64,000 nucleotides of DNA, taken from contig CASFJO010000031.1 in the NCBI GenBank assembly GCA_949295035.1, positions 1 through 64,000 on the forward strand. Reading direction: 5' to 3'. The translations under genes and the position numbers were made by a program. The notes under the pieces are model-generated. The model did no database searches and was not told the origin of the DNA. It saw nothing but the letters and a program-made list of their open reading frames with translations. The stretch comes from an uncultured Gemmiger sp. Lineage in GTDB: Bacteria; Bacillota; Clostridia; Oscillospirales; Ruminococcaceae. Every line of letters starts with the position of its first letter. Position 1 is the first letter of the stretch. This document shows positions 9,763 to 18,603 of this stretch, in pieces.

Positions 9763-9791
9763 TTGACTTGACTTCGGTTGCATTGTATAAT
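9763..9791 (+). promoter_or_regulatory. rpsU promoter
   Basis: TTGACT (9763-9768), 17-base spacer, TATAAT (9786-9791): near-consensus sigma-A promoter about 55 bases before the rpsU start, consistent with high expression of a ribosomal protein. Confidence 0.85.
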
Positions 9792-9853
9792 TAGAACGTT
9801 GATTACTCTGTAATCGCTAAACTCCGGTCCTCAGGCCCAAGGGAGGGAACAAG

Positions 9854-10030
9854 ATGTCGGAAATTCGCGTGAAGGAAGGCGAGTCGCTGGAGAGCGCCCT
9901 GCGCCGTTTCAAGCGCTCCACTGCCCGCAGTGGTGTGCTCGCCGAGGTTCGTAAGCGTGAAGCTTATGAAAAGCCCTCTGTGCGCCGCAAGAAAAAGTCC
10001 GAAGCTGCCCGCAAGCGGAAATATAAGTAA
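9854..10030 (+). CDS. rpsU: 30S ribosomal protein S21
   Basis: 58-aa very basic small-subunit protein. It begins [19 protein letters not shown] and continues with the S21 pattern [20 protein letters not shown], then a Lys/Arg-rich tail. Length equals the bacterial norm. It has its own strong promoter (9763-9791), GGGAGG 8 bases before the ATG, and its own terminator (10077-10105), so it is monocistronic. Confidence 0.97.
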   Translation: MSEIRVKEGESLESALRRFKRSTARSGVLAEVRKREAYEKPSVRRKKKSEAARKRKYK

Positions 10031-10076
10031 GCTGCGGAACTGTGAAGACGAAAGCGTCCCGGTCGCCGGGCGCTTG

Positions 10077-10105
10077 AGGCAGAGCCCATCGGGCTCTGCC
10101 TTTTT
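10077..10105 (+). terminator. rpsU terminator
   Basis: Perfect 11-bp stem (10077-10087 with 10091-10101), 3-base loop, followed by a T run. It lies 47 bases after the rpsU stop. Confidence 0.92.
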
Positions 10106-10161
10106 CGTTACCATCCTGCCGTTGTGAGGCACGGCAATATTTCAAAAGGAGGGCGGTCCAC

Positions 10162-10665
10162 ATGCTGCTGACCCCTGAATATCTTTTTTCCGGCGCCGGC
10201 GCCGTTACGCCGGAATTTCTGCGCGGGCACGGCATCCGGGCGCTGGCGCTGGATGTGGACAACACCCTCACCGCCCACAATTCCCAGGCTCTGCCGCCTG
10301 CCGTGGCCGCCTGGCTGGAACAGATGAAGGCAGCGGGCATCAAGTTGATGATCGTCTCCAACAACACCCGCAAGCGTGTGGCTCCCTTTGCCGCCTCGCT
10401 GGGCCTGCCCTTTGTGTCCATGGCCTGCAAGCCTCTGCCCTGGGGCATCCGCAAGGCCGCCCGGCAGCTGGGGGTCTCCCGCCGGGAGCTTGCCCTGGTG
10501 GGGGACCAGCTCTTTACCGACCGGCTGGGCGGCGCGCTGGCCGGGGTGCCGGTGCTGGTGGTGCGGCCGATGGCTCCCGAGATCAAGTGGGGCATCAAGC
10601 TGCGCCGCCACCTGGAAAAGCCCTTTATCCGCAAGTATTATAAAAAAGGAGGAAAGCTGCTGTGA
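10162..10665 (+). CDS. yqeG: YqeG family HAD IIIA-type phosphatase
   Basis: 167-aa HAD-superfamily protein. Motif I is LALDVDNTLT (nucleophile Asp and DxD partner), motif II MIVSNN, then CKPLPWGIRKA and motif III LVGDQLFTD. The YqeG/GEP4 family includes a eukaryotic phosphatidylglycerophosphate phosphatase, but the bacterial substrate is unsettled. AAGGAGG-type site precedes the ATG. The stop overlaps the GTG start of nfo by 4 bases, so the two are translationally coupled. Confidence 0.9.
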   Translation: MLLTPEYLFSGAGAVTPEFLRGHGIRALALDVDNTLTAHNSQALPPAVAAWLEQMKAAGIKLMIVSNNTRKRVAPFAASLGLPFVSMACKPLPWGIRKAARQLGVSRRELALVGDQLFTDRLGGALAGVPVLVVRPMAPEIKWGIKLRRHLEKPFIRKYYKKGGKLL

Positions 10666-11525
10666 GCGATCCCATCCGTTTCGGCCCGGCCGGCACCAGC
10701 GAGAGTTTCAAGGCCATGGGCTACAAGACCAGCAAGGATATCCCGGCCCATACCGCCCGGTTCGGCCTGCACGCCTTTGAATACCAGTGCGGCCGGGGGG
10801 TACGCCTGTCCGACGACACCGCCGCCGCCATCCGGGCCAATGCCCAGGGGCTGGATATCCGGTTCAGCGTCCACGCTCCCTACTACATCAGCATGAGCAG
10901 CCTGGAGGAGGACAAGCGCCTGGCCAGCGTGGACTACATCCTGCAAAGCTGCCGGGCGGTGCGGGCGCTGGGCGGAAGCCGGGTGATCTTCCACGCGGGC
11001 AGCTGCGGCAAGCAGAGCCGGCAGGAAGCCCTGCGCAAAGCCCTGGACACCATGGCCCGGGCCCAGGCCGCCGTGGACGAGGCCGGCTATGGAGACATCA
11101 CCCTCTGCCCCGAGACGATGGGCAAGATCAACCAGCTGGGGGACCTGGAGGAAGTGCTGGCTTTGTGCGGTGTGGACAGGCGCATCACTCCCTGCATCGA
11201 CTTCGGTCATCTGAACGCCCGCACCCTGGGCGGGGTGGGAGGCAAGGAGCAGTTCGCCGCCATCCTGGACCGGATGGCTGAGGTGCTGGGGGACGATCGG
11301 GCCCGGTGCTTCCATTCCCATTTCAGCAAAATCGAGTACACCGCCGGCGGCGAAAAGCGCCACCTGACCTTTGCGGACACGGTCTACGGCCCGCCCTATG
11401 AGCCGCTGCTGGAACTGTGCGCCGCCCGGGGCCTGGCTCCCACCATCATCTGCGAGTCCGCCGGCACCCAGGCCGAGGATGCCCGCGCCATGCAGGACTA
11501 TTTTACCGCCCTGACGGAGAGTTGA
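10662..11525 (+). CDS. nfo: Deoxyribonuclease IV (AP endonuclease, Nfo family)
   Basis: 287-aa TIM-barrel endonuclease IV that cuts 5' of abasic sites in base-excision repair. Zinc-ligand segments are recognisable: FSVHAPYYI, VIFHAGS, LCPETMG, CIDFGHLNAR and CFHSHFSK, then a C-terminal ICESAG. Start is GTG overlapping the yqeG stop (GTGA), with AAAGGAGG 10 bases upstream. Length is typical. Confidence 0.93.
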   Translation: MSDPIRFGPAGTSESFKAMGYKTSKDIPAHTARFGLHAFEYQCGRGVRLSDDTAAAIRANAQGLDIRFSVHAPYYISMSSLEEDKRLASVDYILQSCRAVRALGGSRVIFHAGSCGKQSRQEALRKALDTMARAQAAVDEAGYGDITLCPETMGKINQLGDLEEVLALCGVDRRITPCIDFGHLNARTLGGVGGKEQFAAILDRMAEVLGDDRARCFHSHFSKIEYTAGGEKRHLTFADTVYGPPYEPLLELCAARGLAPTIICESAGTQAEDARAMQDYFTALTES

Positions 11526-11543
11526 ATTGTCAACAATTACGCC

Positions 11544-11572
11544 TTGAATTTTGCACGGGGGTAGGGTATACT
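11544..11572 (+). promoter_or_regulatory. ireB promoter
   Basis: TTGAAT (11544-11549), 17-base spacer, TATACT (11567-11572), 39 bases before the ireB ATG. Confidence 0.75.
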
Positions 11573-11611
11573 GATACCATAATGATTTTTGGTAAAGAGG
11601 GGGTATGCTCT

Positions 11612-11857
11612 ATGTCCGAACCTACTGCTATTTTCTCCATCCGCGACGAGCGGGATCAGGAGATCCGCGCCATCATGCAGGAGGTGTACGATGCGCTGAA
11701 GGAAAAAGGGTATAACCCCATCAATCAGATCGTGGGGTATATCCTCTCGGAGGATCCCACCTATATCACCACCTACAAAAACGCCCGCTCCATCATCCGT
11801 AAGGTGGACCGGGATGATCTGCTGCAGGCGATGGTGCGCAATTTTATCACCTTGTAA
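11612..11857 (+). CDS. ireB: IreB family regulatory phosphoprotein (UPF0297)
   Basis: 81-aa protein of the IreB/YrzL family. In Enterococcus IreB is phosphorylated by the PASTA kinase IreK and lowers cephalosporin resistance. Core motifs are FSIRDERDQEIR, YDALKEKGYNPINQIVGYI and the end HRD-free RSIIRKVDRDDLLQ. An in-frame start at 11417 would run into nfo; ATG 11612 follows the promoter and GAGGGGG. In Bacillus it heads yrzL-ruvX-yrzB, but here it stands alone between its own promoter and terminator. Confidence 0.92.
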   Translation: MSEPTAIFSIRDERDQEIRAIMQEVYDALKEKGYNPINQIVGYILSEDPTYITTYKNARSIIRKVDRDDLLQAMVRNFITL

Positions 11858-11869
11858 TCGGATCCGCGC

Positions 11870-11904
11870 GGGCGGCCGGCCTTTTGGGGCCGGCCGCCCT
11901 TTTT
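11870..11904 (+). terminator. ireB terminator
   Basis: Perfect 12-bp GC stem (11870-11881 with 11888-11899), 6-base loop, then TTTTT. It insulates ireB from the glycosyltransferase operon. Confidence 0.92.
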
Positions 11905-11905
11905 G

Positions 11906-11934
11906 TTGCAAAGCGGCGGCTTTTCGCCTATAAT
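11906..11934 (+). promoter_or_regulatory. Promoter of the glycosyltransferase cluster
   Basis: TTGCAA (11906-11911), 17-base spacer, TATAAT (11929-11934), immediately after the ireB terminator. It is the only clear promoter before the array of genes ending at 25346. Confidence 0.82.
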
Positions 11935-11946
11935 ATACACTATATA

Positions 11947-11990
11947 GGTATGCCCAGGCATACCCGATATCCCGGGCGTTGCACGCCCGG
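11947..11990 (+). promoter_or_regulatory. Two consecutive hairpins in the 5' leader
   Basis: The roughly 65-base leader holds two perfect inverted repeats: an 8-bp stem with 2-base loop (11947-11954/11957-11964) and a 7-bp stem with 5-base loop (11972-11978/11984-11990). The ribosome site GGGGAGG follows at once. No T run follows, so they are not terminators. They could stabilise the long transcript or bind a regulator (inference). Confidence 0.5.
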
Positions 11991-12004
11991 CGGGGAGGTG
12001 CGCC

Positions 12005-13111
12005 ATGGCTGTGGTCCGGGTGCTGCAGGTGGTGCCCGCCATGAACGCGGGCGGCATGGAAAACTTTATCATGAACGTCTACCGGGCTATCGACCGGCAG
12101 CGGGTGCAGTTTGATTTTTTGTATCATTTTGATACGCCCTGCTTCTTTGATGAGGAGATCGCCGCGCTGGGCGGCCGCATCACCAAACTGAATGTCCGGC
12201 AGGATCTGAATCTGCCTCGCTATCTGCGCCAGCTGGACGAGTTTTTCGCCGCCCGGCCGGAATACCGGGTGCTGCACGGCCACTATAGCGGGTTCGGTAT
12301 GTTTTACAACCGGGCGGCCCGCCGCCACGGCATACCGGTGCGGATCGGGCACAGCCACAATACCGCCAGCGAACGCAGCCTTGTGGGCCTTTTGGACGCG
12401 GGCATGTCCTGGTTCTTTAACTTTGATCTCACCGACCGGTTTGCCTGCGGGCAGGAGGCGGGCAAAGCCCTGTTCCGTGGCAAGCCCTTTATTTTTCTGC
12501 CCAACGGGGTGGACGCGGCGGCCTTTGCTTTCGATCCGGAACGGCGGCGCGCGATGCGCGCGGCGTTCGGTTTTCTGCCGGAGCACCGGGTGCTGGGCCA
12601 TGTGGGGCGGTTCACCCAGCAGAAGAACCATCTGTATCTGCTGGATATTTTTGCCGCGCTGGCGGCCCGCTGCCCCGAAGCCCGGCTGCTGCTGGTGGGC
12701 GCCGGCCCGCTGGAGGCGGATGTGCGCCGCAAGGCCGGTGCGCTGGGCCTGAGCGACCGGATCGTGTTCGCGGGGCTGCGGCGGGATACCGCCGCCTGTT
12801 ACGACGCTATGGATGCCTTTTTGCTGCCCAGCCTGTTCGAGGGTCTGCCGGTGACCATGGTGGAAGCCCAGGCTGCCGGCCTGCCCTGCTATGTGTCGGA
12901 CGTGGTGGACCCCACCGCGGGCTTTTGTGACGGGGTGCGGTTTTTGCCGCTGAACGACGCCGGCGCCTGGGCGTCGGCGCTCGCCGGGCCACTGCCCGGC
13001 CGCAATCCCCGCGCGTTGGAACAGGTGCGCGCCGCCCATTATGATATCGTGGATACTGCCCGCTGGCTGCAGCGGTTTTATCTGCACGCCTATGGGGAGG
13101 ACATGCCGTGA
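12005..13111 (+). CDS. GT4 family glycosyltransferase (EpsF-like)
   Basis: 368-aa GT-B retaining glycosyltransferase, cytosolic, first gene of the polysaccharide array. N-terminal half starts VLQVVPAMNAGGMENFIMN, typical of EpsF/CapM-like enzymes, and has HSHNTASE. The donor-binding half has GRFTQQKNHLYLL, DRIVFAGLRRD and the E-x7-E region SLFEGLPVTMVEAQAAGLP. The sugar specificity cannot be read. It overlaps the next gene by 4 bases (GTGA). The ATG has GGGGAGG 7 bases upstream. Confidence 0.88.
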   Translation: MAVVRVLQVVPAMNAGGMENFIMNVYRAIDRQRVQFDFLYHFDTPCFFDEEIAALGGRITKLNVRQDLNLPRYLRQLDEFFAARPEYRVLHGHYSGFGMFYNRAARRHGIPVRIGHSHNTASERSLVGLLDAGMSWFFNFDLTDRFACGQEAGKALFRGKPFIFLPNGVDAAAFAFDPERRRAMRAAFGFLPEHRVLGHVGRFTQQKNHLYLLDIFAALAARCPEARLLLVGAGPLEADVRRKAGALGLSDRIVFAGLRRDTAACYDAMDAFLLPSLFEGLPVTMVEAQAAGLPCYVSDVVDPTAGFCDGVRFLPLNDAGAWASALAGPLPGRNPRALEQVRAAHYDIVDTARWLQRFYLHAYGEDMP

Positions 13112-14088
13112 ACGAGACGCTGATCTCTGTTGTGGTGCCGGTGTACAACGCCGGGCCCTGGCTGGCCCCCTGCCTGGCCAGCGTGGCCGCCCAGACCCAC
13201 ACGGCCTGGGAGTGCATCCTCTCGGATGACGGCTCCACCGACGGCAGCGCGGCCGCCTGCGACGCGGCGGCGGCCGCCGATCCCCGGTTTCGGGTGCTGC
13301 ACCGGCCCAACGCCGGCCCCAACGCCGCCCGGCAAGCCGGGCTGGAGGCGGCACGGGGAGAATATCTCTGCTTCCTGGACGCCGACGACCTGCTGCGGCC
13401 GGATTTTCTGGCCCGCCTTCTGGCCTTGGCCCGCGTCAGCGGAGCGCAGGCGGCCGCGTGCGGCGTGCAGCGGTTTTCCGGTTCCTGCCCGCCGCCCCTC
13501 ACCGGCGATTGTTCCCGGGAGGTGCTCACCGCCGATGAGGCCCGCCTCGCCCTTCTGTGGGGCCGGCGGCAGATGGCCTGGGGTCTGTGGAACAAACTGT
13601 TTCATAAAAGCCTGTTTGACGGGTTCGCGTTTCCCGCCGAGGTGCGCCACAACGAGGACCTGCTGGCCAACTGGCGTCTGCTGGCCCGCTGCGAGCGGGT
13701 GGCCGCCACCGACTGGCCCGGTTATGGCTACCGGCAGCTGGCGGATTCTGCCAGCCACCGGCTTCCCGGCGCGGCCGCCCTGGCCGATCACCTGACGGTG
13801 GCGGATACGATCCTGAGCGAGGCCGCGTCCACTCCGCTGCAGGCGCCTGCCCGGGCCTTCCGGTACGAAAAGCTGCTGTTTGTGGACAGTATGATCCTGC
13901 GCCAGCCCGTTTCGGCCCAGCTGGCTCCGCTGCACAAAGCGGTGCGTGCCCGGCTGCGGCAAGGATTCTGGCAGGCGATGGGCAGCCCGTATCTGGCCCT
14001 GTGGCTCAAGGCGTCGGCCCTGCTCACTCTGACCGCGCGCCCGCTCTACCGGGCGCTCTGCCGCCGTTTTCTGCCCGGCGGCCGCTGA
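13108..14088 (+). CDS. GT2 family glycosyltransferase
   Basis: 326-aa GT-A inverting glycosyltransferase. N-terminus ISVVVPVYNAGPWLAPCL, nucleotide-binding LSDDGSTDGSAA, NAGPNAARQAG, and the metal-binding DxD-type LDADDLL at about residues 90-96. The acceptor half (about 150-326) is Arg/Leu-rich without clear membrane helices. GTG start overlaps the preceding stop, so translation is coupled. Acceptor and donor unknown. Confidence 0.88.
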   Translation: MNETLISVVVPVYNAGPWLAPCLASVAAQTHTAWECILSDDGSTDGSAAACDAAAAADPRFRVLHRPNAGPNAARQAGLEAARGEYLCFLDADDLLRPDFLARLLALARVSGAQAAACGVQRFSGSCPPPLTGDCSREVLTADEARLALLWGRRQMAWGLWNKLFHKSLFDGFAFPAEVRHNEDLLANWRLLARCERVAATDWPGYGYRQLADSASHRLPGAAALADHLTVADTILSEAASTPLQAPARAFRYEKLLFVDSMILRQPVSAQLAPLHKAVRARLRQGFWQAMGSPYLALWLKASALLTLTARPLYRALCRRFLPGGR

Positions 14089-14106
14089 ATCGAAAGAGGC
14101 ACATCC

Positions 14107-15351
14107 ATGAAACTTCTGCTCATCGTTGACCGGGTGGATCACCCCTACGCCCCCAATCCCCGTCTGGCTGCCCGGGTGGCCGCTGAACTGGCGCGGGCCG
14201 GGCACACGCTGCATCTGTTGGAGCTGACCGACGGGGCCGGGGCCCCGCTGCCCGCCCCCTGGGCAGAGCGGCGGTTCGCCCTTCCGTTTGCGGACGAGGC
14301 CTGTATGAACCGCTGCCTGGAGTACGGCGCTCCGGGCGGGTCGCCGACGCCGGTCCGCTTGGCGCGTCTGGCCGTTCATCCGGCGGCGGCGCTGGCGGCG
14401 GTGCGGGCTTTGGCGCTGCGCCGTCCCCGCCGCCCGGCGGCCGTACGCAGAGAACTGGAACGGCTGGACACGGCGGAGGGGTATGACTGGGTGATCGCCC
14501 TGGCGGCCCCCTTTGACGGGGCGCTGGGCCTCTCCCGGGCCAGGCTGCGGGCCCGCAAAGCCGTCTGGTGCATGGACCCTTACGCCATCGACCATCCCCA
14601 TGACCCCCCCCCCGCGCGGGAACAGGCGCTGTATGCGGGGCTGGACCGGGTGTTTGTCACCGCGGTCATGGCCCGGCAGCTGAAGGAGCCCGGCTGTGTG
14701 CTGGGCGCCTTTCAGGGCAAGACGCGGGTGCTGGAATTTCCCAGCCTGGTCCCCCCGCCTGCGACGGCGCCGCGGCCGGAAGGGGAAGAGATGGACTGCC
14801 TGTTTGCCGGCAGCCTGTATCCCACCCTGCGCACCCCCCATTATGCGCTGGCGCTGTTTGCCGCCATGGATCTGCCGGCGGTCCGGCTGCATTTTGTGGG
14901 CCCCGGTTGGGAGCACTATCCCGCCGACACCGCGGCCGCCGCCCGCGCCGTGCTGGGGGACCGGCTGACCATCGAGGGGCCGGTGCCGCCCGCCGAGGCC
15001 GCCGCCCGGGTGGGGGCCGCCGACGTGCTGCTGCATCTGGGGAACGACAACACCACCCAGGTGCCCAGCAAGCTGTATGAATCGGTTGCCGCGGGCAAAC
15101 CGGTGCTGGCCCTGCTCAAACGCCGGGACGATCCCGCCCGGGAGCCGCTGGCCCGCTGGCCGCTGGCCTGCATCGTGTATGAGGACGAGGGCACCGGCCC
15201 CGCCGTATGCGCCCGTGTAGCCGCCTTTTTGGGCGAAAAGGGCCGGGCGCGGCTTGCCTGGAGCGAGGCGGAGCGCCTGTTCCGGGCCAATACTCCGGCG
15301 GCGGTGGCCGACGCGCTGGCCGCCGGGCTGCAAACGGAGGAAAACACATGA
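14107..15351 (+). CDS. GT4-like glycosyltransferase
   Basis: 414-aa probable GT-B glycosyltransferase. The N-terminal domain is diverged (LIVDRVDHPYAPNPRL) and has KAVWCMDPYAIDHPHDP. The C-terminal donor domain is clearer: CLFAGSLYPTLRTPHY, LHFVGPGWEHYP, and QVPSKLYESVAAGKPVLAL, the usual segment around the conserved Glu. Clustered between other transferases, it overlaps the next start by 4 bases (ATGA). Specificity unknown. Confidence 0.75.
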   Translation: MKLLLIVDRVDHPYAPNPRLAARVAAELARAGHTLHLLELTDGAGAPLPAPWAERRFALPFADEACMNRCLEYGAPGGSPTPVRLARLAVHPAAALAAVRALALRRPRRPAAVRRELERLDTAEGYDWVIALAAPFDGALGLSRARLRARKAVWCMDPYAIDHPHDPPPAREQALYAGLDRVFVTAVMARQLKEPGCVLGAFQGKTRVLEFPSLVPPPATAPRPEGEEMDCLFAGSLYPTLRTPHYALALFAAMDLPAVRLHFVGPGWEHYPADTAAAARAVLGDRLTIEGPVPPAEAAARVGAADVLLHLGNDNTTQVPSKLYESVAAGKPVLALLKRRDDPAREPLARWPLACIVYEDEGTGPAVCARVAAFLGEKGRARLAWSEAERLFRANTPAAVADALAAGLQTEENT

Positions 15352-16598
15352 AGGTACTGTGGCTTGTCAATGTTACCATGACCCCCGCCGCCCGGGCGCT
15401 GGGTCTGCCGGCCCCGGTGGGCGGCGGCTGGCTGGACGGGATGCTGGGGCAGCTGCGCGGCCGGGTGGACCTCACCATCGTGTCGGTGAACGCCGCGGTG
15501 GGGCCGCAAGCCCGCCGGGTGGAGACCGGGGACGTGGTGTTCTGGGTACTGCCCCGGGGGCAGGCGGAGGATTTCGCCGCGCTGGTGCGGGCGGAGGAAC
15601 CGGACGTGGTGCATGTCTGGGGCACCGAGTATCCCGGCGCTTCAGCGCTGCTGGACGCAGCGGGGGCACGCCGCACCCTGTTCTCGATCCAGGGCATCAT
15701 GGTGCCCTATGCCCGCCACCTGCTGGACGGGGTGCCGCCCCGCTTTTGCCGGTCCAGCCCGGCGCAGCGCCTGGTGGACCGGATCGTGCCCGGCGGGCTG
15801 CTGGACAGGAAACTGGCCTATTACGAGGCCCAGGCCAAACGGGAATCCGCTCTGCTGGCCCGGGCCGCCCATGTGACCGGACGTACCCCCTGGGACAAGG
15901 CGGAGATGGCACGGCTGGCCCCTCAGGCCGCCTATTACCACTGCGGCGAGATCCTGCGCCCCCGCTTTTACACCGCCCGCTGGCCCGGGCCGCCCGCCGC
16001 GCCGGTGATCTTTCTGTCGCAGGGCAACGAGCCCCGCAAAGGGCTGCACTGGCTTCTGCAGGCGCTGCCGCCGGTGCTGGCGCGGTATCCCGGCCTGAAG
16101 CTGCGGGTGGCCGGCTGGCCCCCGCTGGACAAGGGCCCGCTGCTGCGCCCGGTGATCCGCTGGATGTTCCCCTATCAGCGGTATCTGGAAACCCTGGCCA
16201 AGCGGCTGGGGGTGGCCGGCGCGCTGGTCTATACCGGCCCGCTGGACGAGGAGGGGATGCTGCGCGAGATGCAGGCGGCCAGCGTGTTTGCCATCTGCTC
16301 CTCTCTGGAGAACAGCCCCAACTCGCTGGGGGAGGCCATGCTGCTGGGAATGCCCTGCGTGGCCTCCGCCGTGGGCGGGGTGCCGGGCATGGCAAGCCAC
16401 GAAAAAGAGGCCCTGCTCTATCCCTGCGAGGATGTACAGGCCCTGTCCGCGGCGCTGCTGCGGCTGCTGGATGACCCGGATCATGCCGCCGCCCTGGGCG
16501 CGGCCGCCCGGGAGCGGGCCCTTGTCACCCACGATCCGGCGGCCAACCGCCGCGCCCTGGAAACGATCTACCACACCATCGCCCAACAACAAGCCTGA
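15348..16598 (+). CDS. GT4 family glycosyltransferase
   Basis: 416-aa GT-B glycosyltransferase. N-terminus KVLWLVNVTMTPAARALG with GGGWLDGM, central HVWGTEYPGA, then a donor-binding half with QGNEPRKGLHWLLQAL, LVYTGPLDEEGML and SLENSPNSLGEAMLLGMP. An earlier in-frame start at 15207 lies within the previous gene; ATG 15348 has GGAGG 8 bases upstream and matches family length. Confidence 0.87.
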   Translation: MKVLWLVNVTMTPAARALGLPAPVGGGWLDGMLGQLRGRVDLTIVSVNAAVGPQARRVETGDVVFWVLPRGQAEDFAALVRAEEPDVVHVWGTEYPGASALLDAAGARRTLFSIQGIMVPYARHLLDGVPPRFCRSSPAQRLVDRIVPGGLLDRKLAYYEAQAKRESALLARAAHVTGRTPWDKAEMARLAPQAAYYHCGEILRPRFYTARWPGPPAAPVIFLSQGNEPRKGLHWLLQALPPVLARYPGLKLRVAGWPPLDKGPLLRPVIRWMFPYQRYLETLAKRLGVAGALVYTGPLDEEGMLREMQAASVFAICSSLENSPNSLGEAMLLGMPCVASAVGGVPGMASHEKEALLYPCEDVQALSAALLRLLDDPDHAAALGAAARERALVTHDPAANRRALETIYHTIAQQQA

Positions 16599-16617
16599 AC
16601 GCAAAGGAGCCCGCCGT

Positions 16618-17568
16618 ATGGAGCAGCCGCTTGTGACCGTTCTGGTCACCACCTACAACCAGGAACAGTATATCCGCCAGGCGCTGGACAGCGTGCTGGC
16701 CCAGCGCACCGACTTTCCCTTCGAGGTGCTGGTCAGCGAGGACGCGGGCACCGACGGCACCCGGGCCATCCTGCGGGAGTATGCCGCCAGGGACAGCCGC
16801 ATCCGGCTGCGGCTGCGGGAGAAAAACGTGGGCATCAGCCGCAACTGGTATGAGGGGCTGTGCGACGCGAAGGGCGAGTTCGTCTGCACCCTGGAGGGAG
16901 ACGACTGGTGGCTTACCGATGACAAACTGCAAAAGCAGGCGGATTTTCTTCGCGCCCATCCCGACTACGCGGCGGTGAGCCACCGTCTGCGGGAGACCGA
17001 CGACGCGGGCAATGTCTACCGCTGCCTGCCGGACGATCCCCGGGTGGTGGGCCGGGACGCTACGGTACGGCTGTTTTTGCGGGGGGTCACCTTTTCCTGC
17101 ACCTCTTGTATGGTGCGGAACATCTTCCGTACTCCGGACCCTGCCCGGGAGGCCTACGTTACGGCCAATCGCAGCATCGCGGACTTTGCGCTCTGCATGC
17201 TGTATCTGGACGCGGGCCGGGTGTTTGTGATGGATCAGGCGCTCTCCGCGTATCGGGTGGCCGGCACCGACGCCGCCCACCGCAACTACAACGCCGCCAC
17301 CACCGCCGTGCAGAAGTATCGGGATTACGTGCAGGTGGTGGCAGCCAGCCAGCGCTACTTCAAGGGCCGCTACGACTTTACTCTCTGTTTGTGCGCAGGC
17401 ACCTTCTTCCCTTTTTGTGACAGGCTGCGCCTGGGCGGTGCGGTGGCCTTTTTGCGGGAGATGGCAAATATGCCGCTCAAGGCAAAACTGGTGTTCCCGT
17501 TCTATTTTGCCGGCCGGTGCGCGGTGCTGGCGGCGCGGCGGATCGCCCGCCGGGGAGGTGCGGTATGA
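16618..17568 (+). CDS. GT2 family glycosyltransferase
   Basis: 316-aa GT-A enzyme: VTVLVTTYNQEQYIRQALDSV, VSEDAGTDGTR, NVGISRNWYEGL and LEGDDWW as the DxD-type site. The pattern (E-D-A-G-T-D-G-T-R, GDDWW) is the subclass common in wall-polysaccharide and rhamnan clusters. Start at ATG 16618 is set by AAAGGAG; the longer reading frame upstream overlaps the previous gene. It overlaps the next ATG by 4 bases. Confidence 0.88.
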   Translation: MEQPLVTVLVTTYNQEQYIRQALDSVLAQRTDFPFEVLVSEDAGTDGTRAILREYAARDSRIRLRLREKNVGISRNWYEGLCDAKGEFVCTLEGDDWWLTDDKLQKQADFLRAHPDYAAVSHRLRETDDAGNVYRCLPDDPRVVGRDATVRLFLRGVTFSCTSCMVRNIFRTPDPAREAYVTANRSIADFALCMLYLDAGRVFVMDQALSAYRVAGTDAAHRNYNAATTAVQKYRDYVQVVAASQRYFKGRYDFTLCLCAGTFFPFCDRLRLGGAVAFLREMANMPLKAKLVFPFYFAGRCAVLAARRIARRGGAV

Positions 17569-18578
17569 ATCAGCCCAAAGTCAGCGTGATCGTACCGGTG
17601 TACAACGCCGCCGCCACCCTGGACCGGTGTGTGCAAAGCGTGCTGGAACAGCAGGTGGCCGGCGGGCTGGAGGTGATCCTCGTGGACGATGGCTCGCGGG
17701 ACGAAAGCCCCGCCCTCTGCGACGGATGGGCCGGCCGGGACAGCCGGGTGCGGGTGATCCACCAGCCCAACGGCGGCCCCAGCGCCGCGCGGAACGCCGG
17801 GCTGGAGGCGGCCCGGGGAGAGTATCTGGGATTTGTGGACGCGGATGACCGGCTGCTGACGGGCGCCTATGCGGCGTTTTTGCCCCGCATGGAGGCCGAG
17901 GGGCTGGATATGCTGGTCTTTGGCCTGGAGCGTGCCAGCGGCTGCCGGGAGGATCTGCCGGAGCTGACGGCGGCCGGCCCGGCGGGGCTGGCCCCCCGGC
18001 TGGAACATCTTCTGGTGGATACCGGCCTGATCGCGCGGCCCGGCAATAAACTGTACCGGGCCGGTTTGATCCAGAACCCGCCGGCGGTGCGCTTCGATCC
18101 GCGGCTGACCATCAACGAAGACCTGCTGTTCCATCTTCAGCTTCTGCCCCGGTGCGGAGGCATAGCCCTGTGCGCCAGGCCGGGATACTGGGTGGACGAT
18201 CAGGTGGAACAATCCCTCTCCCACCGGGGACGGGCGGATCTGCTGGACGCGGAGGAGTATATCCGCCCGGCGTTTTTGGCGGCCCTGGCCGCTGTGGGGC
18301 TGGATGAGGCCGCGCGGCAGCGGATGGTCCGGGCGCGCCGGGTCAGCGTCTATACCATTCAGTTCTGGCTGCTGGCCAGCCGCTCCTGCGGGGTGGGGGT
18401 GAACGCCACCGCCCGCCTGCTGCGCACCATTCTGCGCTATGCCCCCGCCCGCCGGGCGCTGGAAGCCCGTCTGGACGCCGATCCCCATCGCCTGGCCGCC
18501 GCGCCGCTGCGCCTGTTGGTGCGGCTGCGGCTGGCGCTGCCGCTGGCGATGCTGTTCCGGCTGCGGCATCCGGGCTGA
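17565..18578 (+). CDS. GT2 family glycosyltransferase
   Basis: 337-aa GT-A enzyme. VSVIVPVYNAAATLDRCV, VILVDDGSRDES, VIHQPNGGPSAARNAGLEAARG, and FVDADDRL as the metal site. It belongs to a set of close paralogues in this cluster (also 13108, 18604, 19610, 23202, 24303) that share the VDDGS...AICD...RVIHQ pattern. ATG at 17565 has GGGGAGG 7 bases before it. Confidence 0.88.
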   Translation: MNQPKVSVIVPVYNAAATLDRCVQSVLEQQVAGGLEVILVDDGSRDESPALCDGWAGRDSRVRVIHQPNGGPSAARNAGLEAARGEYLGFVDADDRLLTGAYAAFLPRMEAEGLDMLVFGLERASGCREDLPELTAAGPAGLAPRLEHLLVDTGLIARPGNKLYRAGLIQNPPAVRFDPRLTINEDLLFHLQLLPRCGGIALCARPGYWVDDQVEQSLSHRGRADLLDAEEYIRPAFLAALAAVGLDEAARQRMVRARRVSVYTIQFWLLASRSCGVGVNATARLLRTILRYAPARRALEARLDADPHRLAAAPLRLLVRLRLALPLAMLFRLRHPG

Positions 18579-18603
18579 ACGACCAAGACGATAGGAGGAC
18601 CGT

